Origin: Proteobacteria bacterium UBA6921 | Lineage (GTDB): Bacteria; Pseudomonadota; Gammaproteobacteria; SG8-11 | Assembly (NCBI GenBank): GCA_002450895.1 | Contig: DKAR01000109.1 | Coordinates: forward strand, 4,106 to 36,892 | Length of the DNA: 32,787 bases | Reading direction: 5' to 3' | In this document: piece after piece, positions 23,107 through 31,039 of the stretch | Position numbering within the stretch: position 1 is the stretch's first letter | How the letters are laid out: each line of letters opens with the position of its first letter | The notes under the pieces: model-generated | Told to the model about the DNA's origin: nothing | Database searches by the model: none | The model's input: only the letters and a program-made list of their open reading frames with translations | Program-made: the position numbers and the translations under genes

Positions 23107-24083
23107 ACGCGACCTCGTCGAAGCAGATGCAGAAAAATCGGGATTCCGATGAGCGCTGTAATGACTCCGACCGGAATTTGCGCCGGTGCAATCAAGGTGC
23201 GCGCGAGGGTATCCGCAATCACGACCAGATTGCCGCCGACAAAGACCGATGCAATCAACATAAATCGATGATCCGCGCCAAACGCGAGACGCGCAATATG
23301 TGGTGCCGCAAGGCCGACAAAGCCGAGCGCGCCGGCGGTTGTCACTGAAGCGGCGGCGAGCAGCGATGCTCCGACATAGATAACGCGTTGCGTTCGCTGG
23401 ATGTCCACACCCAAGGCTGCGGCCTGAAGCGGACCCTGGCCAATCAGGTTCAATTCGCGCGCGAAAAACAATGCAAAAGAAGCGCCGAGGCCAAGGACGA
23501 TCCAAAGCCATCGCGTCGACTCGACGTAGGAAAGGTCACCCATCAGCCAGAACAACATGCCACGAAGCTGAGCTTCCGGTGCGATCGTCAATGTGAGGCT
23601 GATTGCGGCCGTCCATGCCGTCGCGAGCATTACGCCTGACAAAAGCAGTCGCACCGGCGACCAGGCTTCCGGACCGTGCGCGATGACGAAGACGAGCAAC
23701 ATCGCGGTGAGTGCACCTGCAAACGCCGCCCCGTGCATGAGTGTTCCGGAGACGCCCGCGAGAATGGAGATCAGCGTTGCCAATGACGCACCGCCAGAAA
23801 CACCGAGGACATAGGGATCCGCCAGTGGGTTTCGCACCAGCACTTGCATGAGAGCTCCAGCCAGCGCCAACGATCCACCCACGGCGAAAGCTCCAAGGAC
23901 CCGAGGGATGCGCAAATGCAGAATCGTTGAATTCAATGAAGCAGCCTGTTCCTCAAAAACTGAATGGATCAGGTCCGCGATGGAAATGTCAGAGCTTCCG
24001 AATCCGAGTGCGAACAGTCCGAGAAGTGGCGCGCCCGCAATCAGAGTAATGAACATGAACCACTGATGACGTCGCAAGTACAT
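23103..24083 (-). CDS. ABC importer permease, FecCD/BtuC family
   Basis: This 326-residue protein has about ten transmembrane segments. Family hallmarks are RIPRVLGAFAVGGSLALAGA, NPLADPYVLGVSGGASLA, the coupling region ALGVDIQRTQRV and GLAAPHIAR. ATG 24083 gives a normal FecCD N-terminus; the frame upstream of it overlaps the HAD gene. It pairs with the ATPase downstream and imports an iron complex or corrinoid across the inner membrane. The gap to the HAD phosphatase gene upstream is 4 bases, so the three genes form one operon. Confidence 0.9.
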   Translation of the reverse strand: MYLRRHQWFMFITLIAGAPLLGLFALGFGSSDISIADLIHSVFEEQAASLNSTILHLRIPRVLGAFAVGGSLALAGALMQVLVRNPLADPYVLGVSGGASLATLISILAGVSGTLMHGAAFAGALTAMLLVFVIAHGPEAWSPVRLLLSGVMLATAWTAAISLTLTIAPEAQLRGMLFWLMGDLSYVESTRWLWIVLGLGASFALFFARELNLIGQGPLQAAALGVDIQRTQRVIYVGASLLAAASVTTAGALGFVGLAAPHIARLAFGADHRFMLIASVFVGGNLVVIADTLARTLIAPAQIPVGVITALIGIPIFLHLLRRGRV

Positions 24084-24087
24084 GACG

Positions 24088-24777
24088 TCAGAGCAGGAAG
24101 GGGAGGGCGGGAAGTGGCGACGGATCGCGCAGGCTGATGGTTGGCCACCCGCGTGCGTCAGCGTGCGCGGCCAGTGTCTCGTCCGGATCAACCGCTACCG
24201 GGTGTGTAACCAGCTCAAGCAGTGGCAAATCGTTGTGCGAGTCGCTGTAGAACCAGCTGCGCGCCAGATTTTCACCGTTTTCGGTTAGCCAGGTCTTGAG
24301 CCGGACGACCTTGCCTTCACGAAAGCTGGGAACGCCGGCCACATTGCCCGTGTATTTGCCACCCGTCATTTCCGGCTCGGTGGCGATCAGTGCATTGATC
24401 CCCAGTTCGACGGCGATCGGATCGGTAACAAAGCGGTTAGTCGCGGTAATAATCAGCAGCCGGTGGCCCAAATTCTGATGGCGACGCACGAGCTCACGGG
24501 CTCGAACAGAGATCAGTGGAAGAATCTTTTTTTGAACGAACTCGCGGCGCAGTGACTCGAGCTTTTGGGGCGGGTGCATGGAGAGCGGCCGCAGGCTGAA
24601 ACGCAAGAACTCAAGAATATCCAGGGTTCCGGCGCGATATTCGTCATAAAACCGCTGGTTTTCCCGCCGATACGACGGTCCGTCAACCAATCCGCATTCG
24701 GCCAGATACTCGCCCCACAGGTAGTCGCTGTCGCCGGATAGTAGTGTGTTATCAAGATCGAATATTGCGAGATTCAC
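24088..24777 (-). CDS. HAD-IB family phosphatase (phosphoserine-phosphatase-like)
   Basis: This 229-residue protein has HAD motif I FDLDNTLL (nucleophile Asp7, acid Asp9), motif II ITAT, and motif IV DSHNDLPLL. The helical cap lies between motifs I and II. GTG 24777 was chosen because it places motif I at the usual distance from the N-terminus. Starting at the earlier TTG (24846) would begin inside the -35 region of a candidate promoter. Homologues sit next to rppH in pseudomonads, as here. The substrate is unknown; HAD-IB members hydrolyse small phosphomonoesters such as phosphoserine or histidinol phosphate. It leads the operon with the FecCD transporter. Confidence 0.86.
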   Translation of the reverse strand: MNLAIFDLDNTLLSGDSDYLWGEYLAECGLVDGPSYRRENQRFYDEYRAGTLDILEFLRFSLRPLSMHPPQKLESLRREFVQKKILPLISVRARELVRRHQNLGHRLLIITATNRFVTDPIAVELGINALIATEPEMTGGKYTGNVAGVPSFREGKVVRLKTWLTENGENLARSWFYSDSHNDLPLLELVTHPVAVDPDETLAAHADARGWPTISLRDPSPLPALPFLL

Positions 24778-24815
24778 GTCGGGTGCCCAGAAATGCGCCG
24801 TTGGTCGGGTCGCAT

Positions 24816-24846
24816 ATTGTATTGAAACCTCGGAACTCAAAGGCAA
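24816..24846 (-). promoter_or_regulatory. Candidate promoter of the HAD/ABC transporter operon
   Basis: On the reverse strand TTGCCT (24846-24841) and TACAAT (24821-24816, 5 of 6) are separated by 19 bases. A transcript starting near 24809 fits translation from GTG 24777. Confidence 0.4.
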
Positions 24847-24947
24847 TTTTGTGAAGTTGCCATGGGTGCTTACGCCGGGTTTGATCGATCCTCGGGAGTT
24901 GTGGAAGAATCAAAGATACGAGTAGCTGTAACTGAGTGATATTTAAA

Positions 24948-25475
24948 GTGATCGACGACGAAGGTTTTCGACTGAATGTCGGAATTATCCTGTGCAACGA
25001 AGACGGCCGGCTCTTCTGGGCGCGCCGTGTCGGTCGCAATGTGTGGCAATTCCCTCAAGGGGGAATCAATCCGAATGAAACCCCGGAGGAAGCGCTGATT
25101 CGCGAGCTGCGCGAGGAAGTGGGGCTGAAAGAGGAACACGTTGAGATCGTCGGTTGCATGCGACAGTGGCTGCGCTATCGCCTGCCCAAGCGCTTGGTAC
25201 GGCAAGATGTTGCCCCGCTATGCATCGGCCAAAAACAGCGCTGGTTCGCGCTGCGACTCATTGGCGGCGAGCACAACGTCTGTCTGAATACGACGGAAAC
25301 TCCCGAGTTTGACCACTGGAAGTGGGTTACCTACTGGCATCCATTGCGGGAGGTTGCCGCGTTCAAGCGAAAAGTGTATGAGCGTGCTTTGCGCGAATTG
25401 CGCCCCGCCATTGTTCCACGAGCGGCGCGGCGGGTGTCCCAGGCGTCCAAACGAACGGAGCAGGCTGAGTCATAG
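24948..25475 (+). CDS. rppH: RNA pyrophosphohydrolase RppH
   Basis: This 175-residue Nudix hydrolase removes pyrophosphate from the 5' end of mRNA and triggers RNase E decay. The Nudix box spans residues 38-60 (G38, E44, R52, E53, E56, E57, G59). The family-typical FPQGGINPNETPEEAL, WLRYRLPKRLVRQD and CIGQKQRWF are all present. GTG 24948 gives the canonical start MIDDEGFRLNVG; a GTG four codons upstream is possible but adds residues not seen in the family. It is divergent from the HAD gene and about 100 bases upstream of ptsP, the order known from pseudomonads. Confidence 0.95.
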   Translation: MIDDEGFRLNVGIILCNEDGRLFWARRVGRNVWQFPQGGINPNETPEEALIRELREEVGLKEEHVEIVGCMRQWLRYRLPKRLVRQDVAPLCIGQKQRWFALRLIGGEHNVCLNTTETPEFDHWKWVTYWHPLREVAAFKRKVYERALRELRPAIVPRAARRVSQASKRTEQAES

Positions 25476-25576
25476 CCTTGTTGGCGGCAACGCGTAATGC
25501 GTCGCTCCAGAATTTCTAAAAATAGATTCGCGCGATGTAGTAACCCGTCGCGAGATTAGCCCTGCGTGGTGTCGAG

Positions 25577-27835
25577 ATGCTGGATGTTCTGAGAAGAATC
25601 GTTCAAGAAGTCGGCGGCGCCCGCAACCTAACCCACGCGTTGACTGTCATCGTTCGTCGCGTCAAACAGGCGATGAACGCCGACGTGAGTTCCGTTTATT
25701 TGACGGATTTCAAACAGCAGCAGTACGTCCTTATGGCCAACCAGGGTCTGAACCCGGGATCCGTCGGCAAGGTGCGCCTGGGTTTGGCCGAAGGGCTCGT
25801 CGGCATGGTGGGGATGCGTGAAGAACCCATCAACATTGATAACGCGACCGAAAGTCCGAACTACCGCTACTTTCCCGAGACCGGCGAGGAGCAGTATCCC
25901 GCCTTTCTCGGTGTACCGATTGTTCACAACCGAAAAGTTCTCGGCGTGCTGGTTGTTCAGCGGCGCGATTCAATCCGGTTCACTGGGGACGAAGAGGCCT
26001 TTCTCATTACGGTCGCCGCGCAACTTGCCGGCGCGATTGCACACGCCGAAGCCAGCGGCGGGATCGAAGGTCTCCAGGGCGATCACGAAATCCGATCGTT
26101 ACTTGTTCAGGGTTTGCCTGGCGCGCCCGGTGTCGCACTGGGAACCGCGGTCGTCGTTTACCCAGCCGCGGATCTTGAAGCTGTGCCGGATCGCAAGGCG
26201 GACGACGTCGCGCTTGAAGAGCAAGTATTCGCGGACGCAATCAACGCGGTTCGAGCCGACGTAACTATCTTGCAGGAACGAATCAGCGAAGTCCTGTTGC
26301 CGGAAGACCGGGCGCTCTTTGACGCGTATCAATTGATGCTGGCCAGTGACAGCCTGGTGAACAGCACGGTGGAGCGCATTCGAAATGGCCAATGGGCCTC
26401 GGCCGCGCTGCGAGACACGATCATCGAGCACGCGCTGGTATTCGAGGACATGGAGGATCCGTACCTGAGGGAGCGCGGCGAAGATGTTCGCGATCTCGGG
26501 CGTCGAATCCTGATGCATATGCAGCGTGGGGCACGCGGCCGTTTCAAATACCCAGCGGACACGATTCTCGTCGGAGATGCGATTTCGGCGTCTGCACTGG
26601 CCGAGGTTCCGCCAGAGTGCCTAAAAGGTGTCGTGAGCACGAAGGGCTCGACGACCTCGCATGTCGCGATTTTGTCCCACGCTTTGGGAATCCCGGCGGT
26701 GATGGGATCCGCCGACTTGCCGGTGAATTATCTGGACGGCAAATCCGTGATTGTGGATGGCTATCGCGGGCGAATTTTTGTGTCTCCGGACGCTGCGGTT
26801 ACGAAGGAGTACGAACGGCTGGCTCAAGCAGAGGAGGAGCTGTCGGCCGAACTGGCGACGCTGCGTGACTTGTCTGCAACTACCACGGACGGTGTCAGCG
26901 TTCCGTTGTATGTGAATACCGGACTGCTCTCGGATATTACGTCGGCACAAAACAGCGGCGCAGAAGGCATAGGTCTGTATCGCACGGAATTTCCGTTTAT
27001 GGTTCGCCAGCGCTTTCCCAGCGAGGATGAACAGCGTCAGGTATATCAGTCGGTGTTAAAAGCGGTTGCCCCGAAACCAGTCACGATTCGAACCCTCGAC
27101 ATTGGGGGCGACAAGGCGCTTCCGTACTTTCCAATCAAGGAAGAAAACCCGTTCCTGGGTTGGCGGGGCATGCGCGTCACGTTGGATCACCCAGAAATAT
27201 TTCTGGTGCAAATGCGAGCAATGTTGCGCGCCAATGCGGGCGTCAACAACATGAGCATTTTGTTTCCCATGGTCACGAATGTTGCGGAAGTCGACGAGGC
27301 GATCAGGCTCGTTCGTCGTGCTCACCACGAGCTGCTCGATACGGAATCCGGCATTACCATGCCGCGCATTGGAGCAATGATCGAAGTGCCATCCGCCGTG
27401 TATCAGGCGGGCGCATTGGCGCAGCGAGTGGATTTTATTTCGGTTGGCACGAACGACTTGACGCAATATTTGCTGGCCGTTGATCGAAACAACTCCCGGG
27501 TCGCGGGCCTGTACGATTCTTTGCATCCAGCGGTCTTGCGCGCCTTGTCGGAAATAGTCGATCAGGCCCATCAGTACGGTAAGCCAGTGGGGGTGTGCGG
27601 TGAAATGGCGGGTGACCCGCTGGCCGCGCTGATCCTGGTTGGAATCGGCGTTGACAATCTCAGTATGAATGCGGCGAGCCTTCCGCGAGTAAAGTCCGTG
27701 ATTCGCGCATTTAGTGCTGGCCATGCGCGCGAGCTGGTCGAAAATGCACTTGATATGGAAAATCCCGGCATGGTCCGGCGGCTCGTTATGGACGCCCTAA
27801 ACCACAAGAACCTCGGAAATCTTGTTCACGCCTGA
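25577..27835 (+). CDS. ptsP: Nitrogen-PTS enzyme I, PtsP (EI-Ntr)
   Basis: This 752-residue protein has an N-terminal GAF domain (about 17-160) followed by the enzyme I core. The phosphorylated histidine is H362 in TTSHVAILS. The PEP-binding domain contains LDIGGDKALPYF, GLYRTEFPFM, IEVPSAVY and GTNDLTQYLLAVDR. The active-site cysteine is C674 in GVCGEMAGD. It autophosphorylates from PEP and passes phosphate to NPr, controlling nitrogen and potassium responses. All catalytic motifs look intact. The ATG is preceded by a weak GTCGAG site. It converges with argA, with 10 bases between stops. Confidence 0.95.
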   Translation: MLDVLRRIVQEVGGARNLTHALTVIVRRVKQAMNADVSSVYLTDFKQQQYVLMANQGLNPGSVGKVRLGLAEGLVGMVGMREEPINIDNATESPNYRYFPETGEEQYPAFLGVPIVHNRKVLGVLVVQRRDSIRFTGDEEAFLITVAAQLAGAIAHAEASGGIEGLQGDHEIRSLLVQGLPGAPGVALGTAVVVYPAADLEAVPDRKADDVALEEQVFADAINAVRADVTILQERISEVLLPEDRALFDAYQLMLASDSLVNSTVERIRNGQWASAALRDTIIEHALVFEDMEDPYLRERGEDVRDLGRRILMHMQRGARGRFKYPADTILVGDAISASALAEVPPECLKGVVSTKGSTTSHVAILSHALGIPAVMGSADLPVNYLDGKSVIVDGYRGRIFVSPDAAVTKEYERLAQAEEELSAELATLRDLSATTTDGVSVPLYVNTGLLSDITSAQNSGAEGIGLYRTEFPFMVRQRFPSEDEQRQVYQSVLKAVAPKPVTIRTLDIGGDKALPYFPIKEENPFLGWRGMRVTLDHPEIFLVQMRAMLRANAGVNNMSILFPMVTNVAEVDEAIRLVRRAHHELLDTESGITMPRIGAMIEVPSAVYQAGALAQRVDFISVGTNDLTQYLLAVDRNNSRVAGLYDSLHPAVLRALSEIVDQAHQYGKPVGVCGEMAGDPLAALILVGIGVDNLSMNAASLPRVKSVIRAFSAGHARELVENALDMENPGMVRRLVMDALNHKNLGNLVHA

Positions 27836-27845
27836 GGCAGTGCGC

Positions 27846-29168
27846 TCAGAGTTGGCGAATATAAACAGCTGAACGGCGTTGGTAGTTGTACAGGCCTTGT
27901 TTCTTTACCGGCAGCGCAGAAATATCCGCCCGCTTAAAGCCCCTCTCCTGAAACCATTGGGCCGTTCGCGTCGTAAGCACAAAGATCTTTTTAACGGCGA
28001 TCTTCTTCGCCTGTCGCACGACGAATTCGTAAAGCGCATGCCCGCGCCCGGTATCCTGATAGTCCGGGTGAATCGCCAGGCACGCCAGCTCCGCGATCCG
28101 TTCATCCGCGTAGGGGTACAGCGCCGCACAGCCGATAATCATTCCGTCGCGTTCAATCACTGAAAATCGGTCAATTTCCGTTTCAATGAGATCACGCGAG
28201 CGACGCACCAGAATTCCGTCGTTTTCAAGCGGGACGATGAGCTCAAGGATACCGCCGACATCGTCGATCGTTGCGCGACGAATATCTTCAAACATATCGG
28301 CATTTATCAACGAGCCAATGCCGTCGCGTGTGAACAACTCCAGCAGCAAGGCGCCGTCGACACGACGGTCGATCACGTGAACCCGGCGTGTTCCGTTTTG
28401 ACATACGCGCACGGCGCTTTTGAGCAATGCGTTGTCCATTTCGCTCAACTTATTTGGCTTGGCAACCAACTGCTCCGCCTGATTGACGGTAATGTCGCGA
28501 AGGATTTGCTTCTTGCCGATTTTCAGTCCTGGAGAGTCGACGAGATGAATGAGCTTGTCCGCACGCAAGGCCAAGGCGACGGACGTCGCCGTGTCCAAAA
28601 GACTGACATTGAACACTTCGCCTGTGGGTGAAAAACCAATAGGTGAAACGACCACGACGCTTCCGTCTGCGAGGTGCTTTGCAATGGCCTCGTTATCGAC
28701 GCGACGGACTTCTCCGGTATGACCAAAATCGACGCCATCGCGAATGCCGATGGGCTTTGCTGTCACGTAGTTTCCGGAGACTGTTCTGATTCTGGCGTTT
28801 GCCATTGGCGAATTCGCGATCCCCATCGACAGCAGCGCTTCGATTTGCAATCGAACGGTTCCAACGGCCTCTTTAACACATGCCATCGCGGGCGCATCAG
28901 TGACCCGAATGTTGTCGACGAACTGCGACTGGACTCCGCGCAGTGCCATCAGCTCTTCGATTTGTGGGCGTGCACCATGGACTAATACGAGTCGAATTCC
29001 AAGACTGTTGAGCAGGGCGATATCGTGGACAAGAAACGCGAATCGCTCATCCGCGACGGTTTCCCCGTCAAAGCAAATCACAAAGCTCTTGCCGCGAAAC
29101 GTATTGATATACGGCGCGGAATTTCGGAACGCTTGAACAAAGGAAAGGCTTCTGAGTTCGTTCGGCAC
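27846..29168 (-). CDS. argA: Amino-acid N-acetyltransferase (N-acetylglutamate synthase)
   Basis: This 440-residue protein has an amino-acid-kinase-like domain (about 1-285; FRGKSFVICFDGETV and LVLVHGARPQIEELM near the start) and a C-terminal GNAT domain (about 290-440; AELACLAIHPDYQDTGRGHALYE seen in pieces, acetyl-CoA loop around DTGRGHAL). This is the ArgA architecture, the first step of arginine biosynthesis, normally feedback-inhibited by arginine. Translation begins at GTG 29168; no in-frame ATG lies nearby that keeps the conserved VQAFRNSAPYINTFRG start. I see no ArgR box upstream. Confidence 0.93.
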   Translation of the reverse strand: MPNELRSLSFVQAFRNSAPYINTFRGKSFVICFDGETVADERFAFLVHDIALLNSLGIRLVLVHGARPQIEELMALRGVQSQFVDNIRVTDAPAMACVKEAVGTVRLQIEALLSMGIANSPMANARIRTVSGNYVTAKPIGIRDGVDFGHTGEVRRVDNEAIAKHLADGSVVVVSPIGFSPTGEVFNVSLLDTATSVALALRADKLIHLVDSPGLKIGKKQILRDITVNQAEQLVAKPNKLSEMDNALLKSAVRVCQNGTRRVHVIDRRVDGALLLELFTRDGIGSLINADMFEDIRRATIDDVGGILELIVPLENDGILVRRSRDLIETEIDRFSVIERDGMIIGCAALYPYADERIAELACLAIHPDYQDTGRGHALYEFVVRQAKKIAVKKIFVLTTRTAQWFQERGFKRADISALPVKKQGLYNYQRRSAVYIRQL

Positions 29169-29226
29169 GTTGCGGCTCGGGCGGCAAGTAAGTCGGCAAA
29201 ATACAACCAGATGTCGTCAGTCAGCG

Positions 29227-29257
29227 ATTCTACTTTAACGTGCGCAGTAAATTGCAA
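29227..29257 (-). promoter_or_regulatory. Candidate argA promoter
   Basis: On the reverse strand TTGCAA (29257-29252) and TAGAAT (29232-29227, 5 of 6) are separated by 19 bases, about 60 bases upstream of the argA start. Confidence 0.3.
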
Positions 29258-29301
29258 ATTGGCGTACCGCAAGAACACCGAAAAGTATTCGCCAAGACAC
29301 T

Positions 29302-29320
29302 ATCGATGCAGATCGATGCA
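29302..29320. repeat. Tandem 9-bp repeat upstream of argA
   Basis: ATCGATGCA occurs at 29302-29310 and again at 29312-29320, one base apart, giving a 10-bp period close to one helical turn. Each copy holds the palindrome ATCGAT. Such spacing is typical of repeated protein-binding half-sites, but the binding protein is unknown. Confidence 0.4.
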
Positions 29321-29402
29321 AAAAACCGGCGGGTTTTCGAAAAAAACTGGAATCGGGCGAATATTAACCAAATATCTGCCCCATTTTTATTGCAAAAAGG
29401 GG

Positions 29403-29432
29403 TTGAAAAATTTCTTATCGCTCTGCTAAAGT
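29403..29432 (+). promoter_or_regulatory. Extended -10 promoter of the small ORF
   Basis: TTGAAA (29403-29408, 5 of 6) is followed after 18 bases by TAAAGT (29427-29432, 4 of 6). A TGC immediately before the -10 gives an extended -10 element. Transcription from near 29439 to the terminator at 29656 would give an RNA of about 220 bases. Confidence 0.5.
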
Positions 29433-29520
29433 ATCTCGTCTTTTGTTGACATGTTTATAAATATCAATCGGTTACAGATGCAGCGTGGCCGTTTGATCCA
29501 CTTCAAGGGGAGAAAGGTCC

Positions 29521-29601
29521 ATGTTCGAGCGTTCTATTACGGCTATCGTTTCCGTCATCGGCATTGTCACCACGGTTAGCCTGTTTATTCATCACATCTA
29601 A
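29521..29601 (+). CDS. 26-residue hydrophobic peptide (putative small membrane protein)
   Basis: ATG 29521 opens a 26-codon frame ending TAA at 29601. The peptide starts MFERSITAIV and ends VSLFIHHI, forming one hydrophobic helix long enough to span the membrane (about residues 5-23) with charged or polar ends. The Shine-Dalgarno region AAGGGGAGAAAGG at 29505-29517 is one of the strongest in the window. A good promoter lies upstream and a near-perfect terminator starts 14 bases after the stop, so it forms a separate short transcription unit. It could be a small membrane protein, a type I toxin-like peptide or a by-product of a regulatory RNA. I know no family for it. Confidence 0.6.
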   Translation: MFERSITAIVSVIGIVTTVSLFIHHI

Positions 29602-29614
29602 GAAATAGCCCGAG

Positions 29615-29656
29615 CGATCCCGTCCGAATTGATGTTTCGGACGGGATCGTTGTTTT
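29615..29656 (+). terminator. Strong rho-independent terminator after the small ORF
   Basis: CGATCCCGTCCGAA (29615-29628) and TTCGGACGGGATCG (29636-29649) form a perfect 14-bp stem with a 7-base loop. TTGTTTT follows at 29650-29656. It separates the small ORF from moeA. Confidence 0.9.
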
Positions 29657-29756
29657 AAGTCCTCGCAGTCCACGTTCTTTCCTCCCCACATTCATCATTC
29701 GAGTCTCTGAATAGCCGGTGTTAGCATTGCGGCTTGATCCTTCAGTCGCGAATTTC

Positions 29757-30956
29757 ATGCTCACTCTTTTGGAAGCCCGCGAAGCAATCGCACAGCGTTT
29801 GGTGCGGGTCCAGAGAACTCAAAAGGTTCGTCTGGCGGATGCGTCCGGCCGGATCCTGGCACAGGCAGCACTCGCACAAGTCGACAACCCGGCATTCGAT
29901 AATTCCGCGATGGACGGCTATGCCGTTCGCAAATCAGATCTCGCGAACACGCGCAGTCTCAAGGTCGTCGGCGAAAGTGCCTGCGGAAGCGCACCGGCGG
30001 CATTGGAGCCAGGAACAGCGATGCGAATTTTTACCGGCGCTCCTCTTCCACACGGTGCGGACCACGTTTTCATGCAGGAAGAGGTTTCTGTCCGGGATGG
30101 ATTGGCAGAGTTTCCCAGCGGCAACTCGGCGGACCCGAATATTCGCCATCGTGGCGAAGATTTTTCTCAGGGTGAAACTCTGTTTGAGCCAGGTCGGCGA
30201 ATGTCACCTGGCGACATTGCACTCTTATCTGCCGCTGGAATTCCCGAGATTGATGTGTGGGACCGCCCCCGAGTGTTGGTGTTCGCAACAGGCGATGAGC
30301 TGGTAGCGCCGGGCAACAAACTTCGGCCCGGGCAAATTTATGAATCCAATCGAGTCGCTACGATATTGCAGCTGCAGGCGTTAGGCGCTGACGTTACCGA
30401 TGGGGGTACCGTTCGCGACAACGCCGATGAAATTCGAACGACGCTGCGCGATGCAAGGGATTTTGATTTCGTAATTACCAGCGGCGGCGCATCGGTCGGG
30501 GATCACGACCTGGTCAAGGGAATTTTCGCTGAACTGGGAAGCATTGAATTCTGGCGTGTAAAAATCAAACCCGGCAAACCCCTTGCCTTTGGAAGAATCG
30601 GCGAGCGAACTCATTTCTTTGCGTTGCCGGGCAATCCGGTTTCCAGCCTGATTACGTTCAAGCTTTTCGTTGAGCCGGCACTCATGGCGTGGAGCAATAC
30701 GCCTTTTCTCGAGATGAAGTTGAATGCAATCGCACTCAACGATTGCCAGCGCGTGCCGGGACGCATGGAATTTCTTCGGGCGCGACTTCAAACGCAGGAC
30801 GGACAGCTGAAAGCTGAAGTCTTGCGAGGCCAGGGGTCGCACATGCTCGGGACGTTACGAAACACGAACGGACTGGTTCAGGTCGAAGCGGATTCGAACG
30901 GCTTCAAAAAAGGCGATGCGGTGATAGCGATTCCGCTAACGTTGTACATCGACTGA
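29757..30956 (+). CDS. moeA: Molybdopterin molybdenumtransferase MoeA
   Basis: This 399-residue protein (from ATG 29757) inserts molybdate into adenylylated molybdopterin. Family motifs seen: PAFDNSAMDGYAVR near residues 46-59, FTGAPLPHGAD near 99-109, the MoCF-domain signature TSGGASVGDHD near 245-255, KIKPGKPLAFG and FALPGNPVSS. The length is typical. GTG 29718 is an alternative start adding 13 residues; neither has a strong ribosome site. The gene lies about 100 bases after a strong terminator, so it needs its own promoter, which I could not pick out. Confidence 0.93.
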   Translation: MLTLLEAREAIAQRLVRVQRTQKVRLADASGRILAQAALAQVDNPAFDNSAMDGYAVRKSDLANTRSLKVVGESACGSAPAALEPGTAMRIFTGAPLPHGADHVFMQEEVSVRDGLAEFPSGNSADPNIRHRGEDFSQGETLFEPGRRMSPGDIALLSAAGIPEIDVWDRPRVLVFATGDELVAPGNKLRPGQIYESNRVATILQLQALGADVTDGGTVRDNADEIRTTLRDARDFDFVITSGGASVGDHDLVKGIFAELGSIEFWRVKIKPGKPLAFGRIGERTHFFALPGNPVSSLITFKLFVEPALMAWSNTPFLEMKLNAIALNDCQRVPGRMEFLRARLQTQDGQLKAEVLRGQGSHMLGTLRNTNGLVQVEADSNGFKKGDAVIAIPLTLYID

Positions 30957-31039
30957 GCCCGTGCAGTTTTAGTAGCGTTCGTATTCGAAGTCGCAATTCA
31001 CTGTGGCCTGCGCCATGGCACTAGGAATCCAAAAAAATC

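Larger units (their letters stand above)
29169..29520. other. A/T-rich intergenic region upstream of argA and the small ORF
   Basis: This is 352 bases, clearly richer in A and T than the genes around it. It contains a candidate leftward promoter for argA (29227-29257), a tandem 9-bp repeat (29302-29320), a small A/T-rich palindrome AAAACC/GGTTTT at 29322-29337, and a rightward promoter at 29403-29432 for the small ORF. Open frames through it look non-coding. Confidence 0.6.

Noticed and set aside
23107..23511. An N-terminal extension of about 135 codons in frame with the ABC ATPase.
   Set aside because: It lies within the permease gene in another frame. The ATG at 23106, with the ATGA overlap, gives the normal ATPase length.
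27832..27849. CTGAG/CTCAG hairpin between the convergent ptsP and argA stops.
   Set aside because: The 5-bp stem has an 8-base loop and no T-run on either strand; too weak for a bidirectional terminator call.
29025..29449. Rightward frames of 134 and 69 codons across the argA start and upstream region.
   Set aside because: They overlap the real argA start in the opposite direction, show no domain pattern and run through a regulatory A/T-rich region.
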